DNA of 64,000 nt from Candidatus Scalindua sp. SCAELEC01. Lineage in GTDB: Bacteria > Planctomycetota > Brocadiia > Brocadiales > Scalinduaceae. The stretch's first letter is position 1. Each line of letters starts with the position of its first letter. Location of the stretch: assembly GCA_004282745.1 (NCBI GenBank), contig SHMT01000002.1, positions 124,001-188,000 of the forward strand, written 5' to 3'. The notes under the pieces are model-generated. The model was not told the DNA's origin. It saw only the letters and a program-made list of their open reading frames with translations, and did no database searches. The translations under genes were made by a program, and so were the position numbers. This document shows, piece by piece, positions 26,289 to 35,129 of the stretch.

Positions 26289-28187
26289 TTACTTACCTAA
26301 ATTACTGAATAAAACATGAATTGTTATTGACAACTCGGAAAAATCAAAGGGTTTTCTCAAAACAAAATCCTCTTTTAAATGTTCACTCTTCATAAACTTG
26401 GCCTTATCTCTCCAATCAATCATAAAACCAATTTTCGGCCTCTTGTCCAAAGAATCAAACACCTTCACCAAGTCCCCACCCTCACCATCCCCTTTCAAAG
26501 CAACATTAATCAATACCAAGTCAAATTTTTCCTTTTTCAGGAGCTCAACAGCCCCATTCCTGCTATTAACACACTTCACATTGTGGCCCTTTTTAGTAAA
26601 AAATTTATCTAAAAGCTGGCAGGTTTCCTGCTCATCTTCCACAACAAGAACATATAACGGCCCAATTTCATCATTGATCGATCGTGGAGAAATAATTGAG
26701 TGTACCGTTTTGTGTGTAGCTTGCAGCTCCAGGAGAATGGTACTTCCGACACCCAACTGACTCTCCACACTCACTTCACCATTATGCCTTTTTATTATAC
26801 CATACACCGCGCTCATACCTAAACCTGTGCCTTCTGGCATCCTTGTGGTAAAAAAAGGGTCAAACATTCTCTTCTGAACCTCCTCCGACATACCCCTGCC
26901 TGTATCAGAAATCGCCACAAACACTTTTTTACCTTTGCCCCATGATCGGAAGGAGAGAGTTCCTCCATTCGGCATCGCTTCAAGTGCATTATTTATGATG
27001 TTTATCAATACCTCCCTCAGCTCTGAGGGTGTACCCTTGACGGCAGAAACATCCTTGAGAGATTTCATATCTACTTTATAGCCTATGCCCTTACCCCTTG
27101 CAATCATCTTCCATTTTGGCATTAAATAATCGATTGAGTGTTTTATGAGTTCGTTTATGTCTACCGATTCAAACCACATGGAACTTCCATCTGCAGTCAC
27201 AAAGTCCTTCATTCTTCGAACAATAGCAGCACCATCGTCGCTAGCCTTACTAATCGTACTGAGTCCCACCTTCAATTCCGACTCATTTTGATGGTACATT
27301 TCAAGAAACTGTGCATATCCCTTTATTATTGCTAAGATATTATTAAACTCATGGGCAATCCCGGAGACCACTATCCCAAGCGATTTTAATTTTTCTGACT
27401 GAAAGAGTTTCTCCTCCGTCCTTTTCTGCTCGGTAATATCTTCCTTGACCGCAACGAAATGGGTTATCGCTCCTTCCCTGTCCCTGATTGGAGAAATAAT
27501 TGCCGACTCCCAATAAAGCTCACTACTCTTCTTTCGATTACAAAATCCACCCCGCCACTCCTTTCCAGACATAATGGTTTTCCACATATCTTGGTATATA
27601 TTCGGAGAGAGCTTGCCCGATTTTAAAAAACGTGGGTTCTTTCCGATGGACTCTTCGAGTGTGTAACCGGTAATCTGGGTAAACTTGGGATTCACGTATT
27701 CTATGTCACCGCTTCTGTCCGTTATAATTATGCTATAAGAAATTTGCTGGATAACGCTGGACAATACAAGGATTTGCTTATGTATCCGATTCTGGGCACG
27801 GTTTTCTCCCCATTCACGCAAAATTTTCTCACAGATATGAGGCAAGTCGGATAATGTTTGCTCAGACTTTACTCGATAATCCACAGCGCCCCGCTTTATC
27901 ACGTCGACCGCAACCTCCGTATCACCGTGCTTATCAAGAACCAATAGGGGAAATGGAACTCTCGCTTTGTGTGTAGACAGAAGATCAATGCCTTTACCGT
28001 CTGGTAAAACATAACTGGCAATTACCAGGTGAGGAGTGAATTTTTTTAGGTGGGTGCGCGCATCTGCAAGGTTGCGAACAACATCTAAACGTATCCGTTC
28101 ACACCCTAACTTGAACACCTTCCGAACCGATTCAATGTGATTTTCCTTATCTTCAACCAGCAGGACAAGTGTTTTGCTATTTTCCAT
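26289..28187 (-). CDS. Hybrid PAS sensor histidine kinase with two receiver domains that lack the phospho-acceptor Asp
   Basis: 632 residues, soluble. Order: receiver 1 (about 5-125), PAS (about 145-260; IIITDRSGDIEYVNPKF, GKNPRFLKSG), HisKA with H-box GIAHEFNNILA (about 278), HATPase (N box NIINNALEAM, G1 DTGRGM, F FDPFFTT, G2 GTGLGM) and receiver 2 (about 510-628). Receiver 1 has the acid pair (VEDKEN) and Lys but reads LVIASYVLP where LVIxDxxLP is expected. Receiver 2 has VVEDEQ and LRKPF but LVLINVAL, with AAT (Asn, about 559) for Asp. Both receivers should therefore be unable to accept phosphate by the normal route. The sensed signal is unknown; it is cytoplasmic. No obvious partner regulator is next to it. 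Confidence 0.9.
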   Translation of the reverse strand: MENSKTLVLLVEDKENHIESVRKVFKLGCERIRLDVVRNLADARTHLKKFTPHLVIASYVLPDGKGIDLLSTHKARVPFPLLVLDKHGDTEVAVDVIKRGAVDYRVKSEQTLSDLPHICEKILREWGENRAQNRIHKQILVLSSVIQQISYSIIITDRSGDIEYVNPKFTQITGYTLEESIGKNPRFLKSGKLSPNIYQDMWKTIMSGKEWRGGFCNRKKSSELYWESAIISPIRDREGAITHFVAVKEDITEQKRTEEKLFQSEKLKSLGIVVSGIAHEFNNILAIIKGYAQFLEMYHQNESELKVGLSTISKASDDGAAIVRRMKDFVTADGSSMWFESVDINELIKHSIDYLMPKWKMIARGKGIGYKVDMKSLKDVSAVKGTPSELREVLINIINNALEAMPNGGTLSFRSWGKGKKVFVAISDTGRGMSEEVQKRMFDPFFTTRMPEGTGLGMSAVYGIIKRHNGEVSVESQLGVGSTILLELQATHKTVHSIISPRSINDEIGPLYVLVVEDEQETCQLLDKFFTKKGHNVKCVNSRNGAVELLKKEKFDLVLINVALKGDGEGGDLVKVFDSLDKRPKIGFMIDWRDKAKFMKSEHLKEDFVLRKPFDFSELSITIHVLFSNLGK

Positions 28188-28307
28188 AGAATTTCTTTAA
28201 CTGTTTTCTGAAGAAATTCAGCCAACCGATTTGGCAGATGCAGCAAGTCCATTATGCCGATTCTTATTGGACCAACAGATGACGAACAACACTATACATG
28301 AACTCAG

Positions 28308-30026
28308 TTATTTGATAGGTACTAGTTCCGCCCTCCGGTTTAAGGCACGGCCTTCAGCCGTATCATTCGTCGCAATTGGCTCTGAAAACCCAACCCCAGT
28401 TGTCGTTATTCTCGAGCCATCAATACCTTTTACCACGAAATATTCTCTAATTGCATTGGCTCTTTTCTCAGAGAGATCAATATTATAATCCATTGATCCA
28501 ATATTGTCTGTATGCCCAACGATCCTTATTTTCAAGTCCTCGTTCCTGGTCAAAACATTGATTGCATTATCCAGGTTTGTGGTGAACTGAGGAGAAATAT
28601 TCCACTTTTTATATTCAAATTGAACGCCCTTTATTACCCAGCAACCTCTAAAATCTACAATGGCACCTTCCGGCGTGCCAGGACACTCGTCACGATCATC
28701 GTAAATGCCATCGCCATCCGTGTCAATACCGCTCTGGCCGCCTTCAGGGCATCCTTTTTCGTCCACTTCGACTCCTATGGGGGTATCTGGACATTCATCG
28801 AATTCATCGTAAACACCGTCTCCGTCAGCATCAATTCGACTAATTTCAGGACAACCCTTTCCGTCTACCTCAACCCCTATTGGCGTGTCTGGACACCAAT
28901 CGACATCGTCATAAACACCATCCCGGTCGCTATCAATGCGACTCATCTCCTGTACCTCAGGACACCCGTGCTCATCTACGGAAACTCCTCGCGGCGTCCC
29001 GGGACACCTATCTACATCATCATACACGCCATCCTGATCACTATCAACACGGGCTTTTTTTTGTACGATAGGACACCCTCTCCCATCTACCGGAACTCCC
29101 CTCGGTGTCCCGGGGCACCTATCCATATCATCATAAACACCGTCCCCGTCGCTATCAATACGAACTATTTCCCGCACTTCAGGACATCCATGATCATCTA
29201 CGGAGACTCCTCGTGGGGTTCCGGGGCACCTATCTACATCATCATAAACTCCATCTTGGTCACTATCTCTCTTCACGTCTCCACTCTTTTCCAAGAACAC
29301 TTTTTTTACCACGTCATCCATAGCTTCCCTTGACAACGTTTCACCAACTATTATCGAAAAACCGCACTTCATCTCCTGGGCAAGCTTTTTCATAAAACTC
29401 TCCCCTTCTGGTTTGTTCCCTATCCAAACAGAGTAGAAGCAGGTCCTCGTTCCATATCTCTCTTTTAGTGCCCGCAGTTTCATCAGTGGATTATTTTCCA
29501 ACCTTTCACCGTCACTGATAAGGATAACGGCATTCCTTCCCTCCACAGTACTTAACAGTGCACCCGAAGCATCGATGGCAATCCCGGCAGGGCTATTGCC
29601 TTCAACGGAGGCTTCTATATCCTTCAAACTTTGCTCCAGACCGGAACGAGAATGGGTTATCAGCCCATATACCGTCTCTGTCTGCTGGGTAACATTATCA
29701 CCAAATGTCTGAATAGCTCCCTTAATTTTCATCTCGGGCATTGTATTGTTCATACGTCTTATGAAATCTTTCCCAACCGATAACTTGGAATACCCCTTAA
29801 AACGCTTATCTTCGTAAGCTACACTCATAGAAGATGAAGTATCAAGGATGATAATGAAATTATCAACTTTTGGCACATACTTTCCCATGAAAAAGTCTTT
29901 TTCCAGGCTACTTTTTTCAAACAACTTTTTCGTATCAAAAACGCGGATAGGCTTAATTTGAAAGCAACCGGTTAGTAGCGAAAGGGCCATCAATAATGCC
30001 AAAATTGAAAATTGTCTCTTTTTCAT
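28308..30026 (-). CDS. OmpA-family lipoprotein with vWA domain and six thrombospondin type-3 repeats
   Basis: 572 residues. Signal MKKRQFSILALLMALSLLTG then Cys (lipobox LLTGC). A von Willebrand A domain (about 55-245) carries the MIDAS DTSSSMS and VILISDGE. Next come six calcium-binding TSP3 repeats (about 255-460) of the form DSDxDGVYDDxDxCPGTPxGVxVDxxGCP. The C-terminal OmpA domain (about 465-572) has IVGHTDNIGS, NIDLSEKRANAIREYF and ALNRRAELV and should bind peptidoglycan. This suggests a Ca2+-stiffened stalk that holds a vWA adhesion module at the outer membrane and anchors to the wall. ATG at 30024-30026. The repeat block is prone to length change by recombination. Confidence 0.9.
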   Translation of the reverse strand: MKKRQFSILALLMALSLLTGCFQIKPIRVFDTKKLFEKSSLEKDFFMGKYVPKVDNFIIILDTSSSMSVAYEDKRFKGYSKLSVGKDFIRRMNNTMPEMKIKGAIQTFGDNVTQQTETVYGLITHSRSGLEQSLKDIEASVEGNSPAGIAIDASGALLSTVEGRNAVILISDGERLENNPLMKLRALKERYGTRTCFYSVWIGNKPEGESFMKKLAQEMKCGFSIIVGETLSREAMDDVVKKVFLEKSGDVKRDSDQDGVYDDVDRCPGTPRGVSVDDHGCPEVREIVRIDSDGDGVYDDMDRCPGTPRGVPVDGRGCPIVQKKARVDSDQDGVYDDVDRCPGTPRGVSVDEHGCPEVQEMSRIDSDRDGVYDDVDWCPDTPIGVEVDGKGCPEISRIDADGDGVYDEFDECPDTPIGVEVDEKGCPEGGQSGIDTDGDGIYDDRDECPGTPEGAIVDFRGCWVIKGVQFEYKKWNISPQFTTNLDNAINVLTRNEDLKIRIVGHTDNIGSMDYNIDLSEKRANAIREYFVVKGIDGSRITTTGVGFSEPIATNDTAEGRALNRRAELVPIK

Positions 30027-30315
30027 AAGTATTCCCTCAAAAAGATACTAGTTGAATTTACTAGAAATGGTAATAAAGTGGAACGCATGATATTGAATAA
30101 GCACATACCGAATAATAGGTTACCGCTAACCTAATCGCAGATTATGTGCTAATAATAGATGGCCGCAAAGTAAGGATAACTCATAGAATCTGAAAAATCA
30201 AGTTAAAAGAACGCACATCTAACCTACGAGAACATACGGCCGTCTGCAGGCAATAACCGTTTACGTTACTTATAATTACGTTAGGGTTTGTCTATCCCAA
30301 AGAATTGTCTCACAC
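30027..30315. other. Intergenic spacer
   Basis: 289 bases between the SDR gene and the OmpA-like gene on the same strand. No gene, repeat or terminator with a T-run was recognised. Confidence 0.4.
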
Positions 30316-31062
30316 TCAACGCATCGCCTTACCACCGTCAACTATGAGACAATTGCCTGTAACAAAATCAGACCAGTCTGAAGCATAGAAAAGCAGGGCT
30401 TTTGCAATGTCTATTGGCAATGCGAGACGTCTTAAAGGAGTTTGACGGGCTATCTCCTCCTGAACTCTGAGGGGAGCATGAGGGGTTTTTCCGGTAATGG
30501 TAAATCCTGCATTTATTAAATTCACGGTAATGCCATAGAGTCCTAAATCTACGGCAAGGCTCCGTGTAAAACCGACCAAGGCAGATTGTGCAGTGATATA
30601 GTTGCTATATCCCGATACCGGATCATTCACGATATTATCAATAACGTTAATGACCCTTCCCCATTTTTTACTCTTCATCTCTTCAAGAACAGAGTGGCAA
30701 CAGTTATATGCTCCCTTTACGGCACCATGCAAATTCTCTACATACTCATCCCATACAGTTTCTTCAAAAGGTTTCCGTCGTATTCTCCCCTGCACATTAT
30801 TGACAAGAATGTCTACACCCCCAAACTCCTTACACGCTGCTTCAACCATACTGTCGACACTCTCTTTATTCATAACATCCGCCTGGCATATTATTGCCTT
30901 ACCATTTTTCACAATCTTTTTCAGGATCGACTCTGCCTTCTCTCTGTTTTTCAAGTAGTTTATGACGACACAAGCGCCCTCAGACGCCAGGAGTTCCGCA
31001 ATCGCACCTCCTTTGTCACTGCTCCCCCCTGTCACAATAGCGACCCTACCTGCAAGTTTCAT
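30316..31062 (-). CDS. Short-chain dehydrogenase/reductase-like protein with altered active site
   Basis: 248 residues, Rossmann fold close to FabG: VAIVTGG at the N-terminus, CQADVMNKESV, DILVNNVQG, GRVINV, and the C-terminal VTGNCLIVDGG. Key positions deviate. The glycine-rich motif is GGSSDKGGAIAE instead of GGxxGIGxA. The Ser of the tetrad (usually NISS) lies in NVIDNIV. The YxxxK motif is YITAQ, with CAA (Gln, about residue 159) for Lys. NAD(P)H redox catalysis is doubtful; it may be a non-catalytic or repurposed SDR. It follows the MBL gene at a spacing of 23 bases, suggesting an operon. Confidence 0.8.
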   Translation of the reverse strand: MKLAGRVAIVTGGSSDKGGAIAELLASEGACVVINYLKNREKAESILKKIVKNGKAIICQADVMNKESVDSMVEAACKEFGGVDILVNNVQGRIRRKPFEETVWDEYVENLHGAVKGAYNCCHSVLEEMKSKKWGRVINVIDNIVNDPVSGYSNYITAQSALVGFTRSLAVDLGLYGITVNLINAGFTITGKTPHAPLRVQEEIARQTPLRRLALPIDIAKALLFYASDWSDFVTGNCLIVDGGKAMR

Positions 31063-31084
31063 AATGAATTACCCCGTTTTTATT

Positions 31085-31927
31085 TTATAAACAAATCGTT
31101 TCCCTTACGGTAAACCCAATTTCACTCTTTTCTATCTTAACCGCTGCTGACTTCGCATCATGTTCCAGGAACAGTATCCAACCATTGGAGCTGGCCTTTG
31201 ATAACAAGGACTTCTTTTCCTCTATGGTTTTCAAGGGATAAATATCGTAGCCCGTGATATACGGGACCTTAATGTGAGATGCCATAGGGATTAAATCAGC
31301 ACAATACACAAGGGTCTGTTTATCGTCTGACAGCTTTACCAGTTGCTGTCCTATTGTATGACCATTCGAGACCAACACCTCAATACCTGGGAGAATCTCT
31401 CCTTCACCTTCTACCAGTTGCAGTTTTTCACTTTCCGCTAAGGGAACAAAATTCTCCTTTAAGTAACTGCCTCTATCTTTATCACTAGGATTTAAAGCCC
31501 ATTCATAGTTCTTTTTTTGAACGTAATAGGTCGCATTGGGGAACGTGAGTACATGCTCACCCTCTTCAATACTCGTTGCACCTCCCGCATGGTCGAAATG
31601 GAGGTGTGTCAATATCACGTCGGTTATATCTTCTGTTTCTAGATTGAACCTCTGTAAAGAAGCAGTCAAGTTCTCCTTCTCCTGATCAATCCGATAAATT
31701 CTTTTCTGTTTCTCGGTAAACTTGTTACCGACACCGGTATCAACAAGGATAGCGCGATTGTCACCCATTATTAAGAGTGCCCTCAGTGCCATATCGATCC
31801 TGTTCTCCTCATCCGGAGAGCTCAATTTGCTCCACAAGGACCTCGGTACAATGCCGAACATTGCCCCTCCGTCCAAGCCAAAGATGCCAGTCTCTATTTG
31901 ATGTAATTCATACTTTCCAATCTTCAT
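31085..31927 (-). CDS. Metallo-beta-lactamase-fold hydrolase
   Basis: 281 residues from the ATG at 31925-31927 (MKIGKYELHQIETG); the frame is open 27 codons further, but that extension does not look like the family. Motifs: ILVDTGVGNKF, then HLHFDHAGG (H-x-H-x-D-H, binuclear Zn site), VSNGHTIGQQ (His), YCADLI (bridging Asp) and LEHDAK (His). It belongs to the MBL group with lactonases (AHL-lactonase-like) and related hydrolases. No clear ribosome binding site. The SDR-like gene is next. Substrate unknown. Confidence 0.82.
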   Translation of the reverse strand: MKIGKYELHQIETGIFGLDGGAMFGIVPRSLWSKLSSPDEENRIDMALRALLIMGDNRAILVDTGVGNKFTEKQKRIYRIDQEKENLTASLQRFNLETEDITDVILTHLHFDHAGGATSIEEGEHVLTFPNATYYVQKKNYEWALNPSDKDRGSYLKENFVPLAESEKLQLVEGEGEILPGIEVLVSNGHTIGQQLVKLSDDKQTLVYCADLIPMASHIKVPYITGYDIYPLKTIEEKKSLLSKASSNGWILFLEHDAKSAAVKIEKSEIGFTVRETICL

Positions 31928-32423
31928 ATTTATAAGGACATTTATTCGTTCAAAATAAATTACGCTATTAAGATAATATTCTTTTCCCCATTCCCCCCTC
32001 TTCAACACGTAAAGCTAACTTTCAATTTGACACAGCACCTTAAAACCAAGATGCTTACATCTGAAGAGCCGTAGGTTACTAAAGATTTGCGTTATTATAC
32101 AAATCAGCGGTTCAAATGGTTAGTAAAAAAAAATACTTAACCAACAGTATTATCTGCCGGATTATCTGCCGGCAATGCATTACATTGATCCCAGAAAATT
32201 CGTTCAACCGAAACGCTAACCGTTTAACTGAAACCCTACTCTCTCTTTGCAGCCTCTACGTTAAAATAGAATTCTACCCGCTGAAATCGGTTTCTCCAAA
32301 AAAAACAATTCAACCCTATTATGGCGTTGACTTACACTCCTTTTTCTCTAAAATGACACCAAGTAATACAACTTCCTTTTGTATACATAAAAAGTTTTCC
32401 CGTGAGAAAAGGAATAACATCAA
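31928..32423. other. Divergent intergenic region upstream of tsaB
   Basis: About 495 bases with no gene on either strand. A short direct repeat (GGATTATCTGCCGG overlapping itself at about 32148-32175) is the only visible structure. Promoters for the MBL gene and tsaB must lie here. Confidence 0.45.
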
Positions 32424-33095
32424 ATGAAAGTAATAGGTATAGAGACTTCCGGTGCCATGGGAAGTGTATGTCTCTGTGACAATGACACTATTGTTGGTAC
32501 GAAGACATTTGGAAAGAGCTTTGGTCAGGGTAAGGATGTTGGCTCTTCACTCAATTCTCTCTTTCAAGAGATGGCATGGACTCCCCAAGATATCGACCTT
32601 ATCGCCGTTAGCATAGGCCCTGGCTCCTACACCGGGTTGAGAGTTGGCGTAACCTGTGCAAAGACACTCGCTTATTCCTTAAACAAGCCCGTAATCGATG
32701 TACCCACTTTAGATGTTTTGGCAGAAAATGTAAAAAGCAGTGTAAAAACTTTCTGCCCTGTGATTGATGCAAAAAGAAAGAGTATTTATGCCTGTATTTA
32801 TGAAAGAAATGGCAGTGCGCAAAAACGAATTACCGGTTTTCTGCTTATCCCCCCAAAAGATCTTCTGGATATCCTACCGGATCACACACTCCTTTTCGGT
32901 GACGGTATCACACCGTATAAAGATATCTTTACGCAAAAGAACCTTACGCTTTCAACCGATGTGTCAGGCATTGCCAACGCCCTGAATGTTGCAAAATTGG
33001 GTTTGAAAAGGTATGAGCAGGGAGAACGCTGTGATATGGAAACACTCGAACCCTTATACTTAAGGAGATCAGAGGCAGAAGAGAGACTGATGTAA
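32424..33095 (+). CDS. tsaB: tRNA threonylcarbamoyladenosine biosynthesis protein TsaB
   Basis: 223 residues of the ASKHA fold. Visible: VIGIETSGAMGSVCL (phosphate-1-like motif), the ISIGPGSYTGLRVG motif (AVSIGPGSYTGLRVGV), VPTLDVLA, VIDAKRKSIYACIY and LFGDGI. TsaB is the scaffold subunit of the TsaD-TsaB-TsaE complex that makes t6A37 on tRNAs decoding ANN codons, in the cytoplasm. ATG at 32424 has AAAGGAA about 10 bases upstream. No tsa partner is next to it; the STAND remnant lies convergently 38 bases downstream. Confidence 0.93.
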   Translation: MKVIGIETSGAMGSVCLCDNDTIVGTKTFGKSFGQGKDVGSSLNSLFQEMAWTPQDIDLIAVSIGPGSYTGLRVGVTCAKTLAYSLNKPVIDVPTLDVLAENVKSSVKTFCPVIDAKRKSIYACIYERNGSAQKRITGFLLIPPKDLLDILPDHTLLFGDGITPYKDIFTQKNLTLSTDVSGIANALNVAKLGLKRYEQGERCDMETLEPLYLRRSEAEERLM

Positions 33096-33132
33096 AAATT
33101 ATGATTAATGGTACGTTGATGAGAACATCCAC

Positions 33133-34169
33133 TTAAAAGGTGTGCAGATCGACCGTCCTTACCAGCTCTTTTATCTCTTCTTCTCGTAGTTTACCGAGGG
33201 TATAATGGCTTAAAAACAGGTTAATGGCTTCATCTTCAGACAAAAAGCCAAGTTCCTTTCCGTCAAACTTTGTTATCTGCTGGCGGGACGTTACCAGAAT
33301 ATGCCACAGGGGTTGCTCAGGTAAATAATCGTATAGTGTGCTTAAAGAGTTTTCAGCATTGTCAATAATCAGCAAATTGGGTTGCTCATCCATTTTCTTC
33401 AGTTCGGTCATTATATTGTTGGCCGCCAGAAAATGGCGGCCAATGCCCAGGACGAGGAGCTCTCCGCTATTAAGATGTTCAGTTATCCAACGTTCGGCCA
33501 ACAAACGGATTGAGCAGTCGCAAAAACGCGCTCCTCATCCTGGGCAATAAAGAGTTCTCTGGCTTCTTTACCACCGGCCTTGATGTTAAAATGGTCTAAA
33601 AGCCCTTCCGTATTGATAAAGTCATTGATCACCTCTTCGGACATCTGGGTAATCCAGGCGACGTGGCGATATTCATCCCAATATTTGGCGGTGTAAACCT
33701 GGGCAATGGTGGTTTTACCAATACCGCCCATGCCGTTTACCAGCACCACCTGTTTATTGTCGAATAACCGCTTGTGTAAATCGTTTAATTCCCCCTCACG
33801 TCCGACAATTTTCTCGGGTGCGGTTTTGGGGATCCTTGCCGTAAGGGCTTTCGGGAGTATGGTCTTTCCGGGGTGATAATGGTAATGAATTTTATCACCA
33901 ATTTTTACAGAACGAACATTGGAAATACTTCCTTGAACAATGTTTTTTTGGGAAACCACGCCGTTGAGCAATGTTTTGAAAACAACGTCCAGTTTATTGG
34001 TCTGCTCATCCGCCAGTTGATTGATAGCGGCAATCTGTGTATCGTTTAAGTGCTGCAGTTTTTCTAAAATATCACGAGGATCTTCTGTATTGATAGTAAT
34101 ATCTTCACCCTGTATATTTCGCACGACGAGATTACCATTACCTTGTAAACAAATAGTGTTTTCATTCAT
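33133..34169 (-). pseudogene. STAND (NB-ARC-type) NTPase, frameshifted and truncated
   Basis: The first frame (33483-34169, 228 residues) begins with a small effector-associated beta region (NTICLQGNGNLVVRNIQGED, NIVQGSISNVRSVKIGDKIH) and then the NB-ARC core: KIVGREGELNDLH, P-loop GMGGIGKTTIAQVY. The second frame (33133-33504) continues with Walker B NLLIIDNAENS and the sensor WHILVTSRQ. The two overlap by 22 bases around CTGCTCAATCC, so a single frameshift separates them. The protein ends at ELVRTVDLHTF; winged-helix and sensor repeats (TPR or WD) are gone. Intact relatives are signal-transduction or antiphage NLR-like ATPases. ATG at 34167-34169. Confidence 0.75.
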
Positions 34170-34256
34170 TTTCTACTTTTTCTTAATTTGTTTTACCGAT
34201 ACTATCTGGAGGGGTATTTAATCTTGATTCTATCATGAGTACCATTTTCTGAAATC

Positions 34257-34422
34257 TTACAAGGTCCAACCCTCCAGGACAGAATGTAATTCGTCCTGGA
34301 AAATTCTGAGTGTAGGTCCGAATGCAATAACACCTTTCTATGATGGACCTACCACTAATCGAGTTTTCTGCCAGCTTATCGTACTCTGCCTGCTACATAG
34401 CCTGTTCAATATATTCGCTCAA
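34257..34422 (-). pseudogene. HicB-type antitoxin, multiply broken
   Basis: The first part reads SEYIEQAM-stop-QAEYDKLAENSISG, the second, in another frame, VGPS-stop-KGVIAFGPTLRI and FQDELHSVLEGWTL. Together they match HicB antitoxins of the kind YI..AM..A.Y..L.....G.IP...GV...G.TL..C..EL...LE.W. Two in-frame stops and one frameshift make it a clear pseudogene. Another protein-like piece (PKGYIVEKQNYTFEVESDAQ, ending in a stop at 34454-34456) lies upstream at about 34454-34575. Confidence 0.65.
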
Positions 34423-35129
34423 ATATATCGTTAATCTCCACCTGAAATGTCCTTCAGCTTTTTTTTAACCGACTGATGCCATCAATTGCAAGTTCCCATT
34501 CCTGGGCATCTGATTCGACCTCAAATGTATAATTTTGTTTCTCTACAATATAGCCTTTTGGAAGCTTTTAAAGACCATATTATACTTCTTGTCGTAAGTA
34601 TATGACTTATAATAATAAAGAATGGTATTAGGCAAGAGAAAAAATGGAATCTGTGGTAAAAAGAAAGTATAAAAATGTGCGAATAGTATAAGTCACATAT
34701 TATTCTCATGGAACAGGATGGTCACCCATTAGTGGAATCCTGTCAATTCTTAATAATTGACAAGCAACCACAGAAACCGCAGCAATTGTCAACAACAAGG
34801 AATTCTTTATCTGAGGACACCATAACTACTATTCATATTTAAAATGATTTACCTCAACAACCGGTAACGACTTCTGCTGAGGTATTTCATCTGTATGTCT
34901 TTATATTCTCAACCCCAGCATAATAGATAATGAAATTTGGACATAAATACTGGAACTACACAATATTATGTATGACATACATAAGTATACAGAACCTTTC
35001 TAGAAAGCAGTGCATGTACCTTTTCAATCAAAAAGAATCAACACCTTCTGAGGCTATGTACCAGACCCAATAGCCTGCAATATGAATATTGTACTTGCTA
35101 TTTACACGTTTAGTTTATATATTTAGTTC
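34423..35129. other. Intergenic region upstream of the DUF4143 ATPase
   Basis: About 700 bases. The left 150 bases hold the protein-like remnant mentioned under the HicB pseudogene. The rest is AT-rich, with no recognised gene or RNA. Confidence 0.4.

Noticed and set aside
28512-29333. Plus-strand frame of 273 codons inside the OmpA-like gene
   Set aside because: Antisense to the TSP3 repeats; its repeated look simply reflects the repeats on the other strand.
34275-34302. Hairpin TCCAGGAC / GTCCTGGA as terminator
   Set aside because: It lies inside the decayed HicB coding sequence and is not followed by a T-run on either strand.
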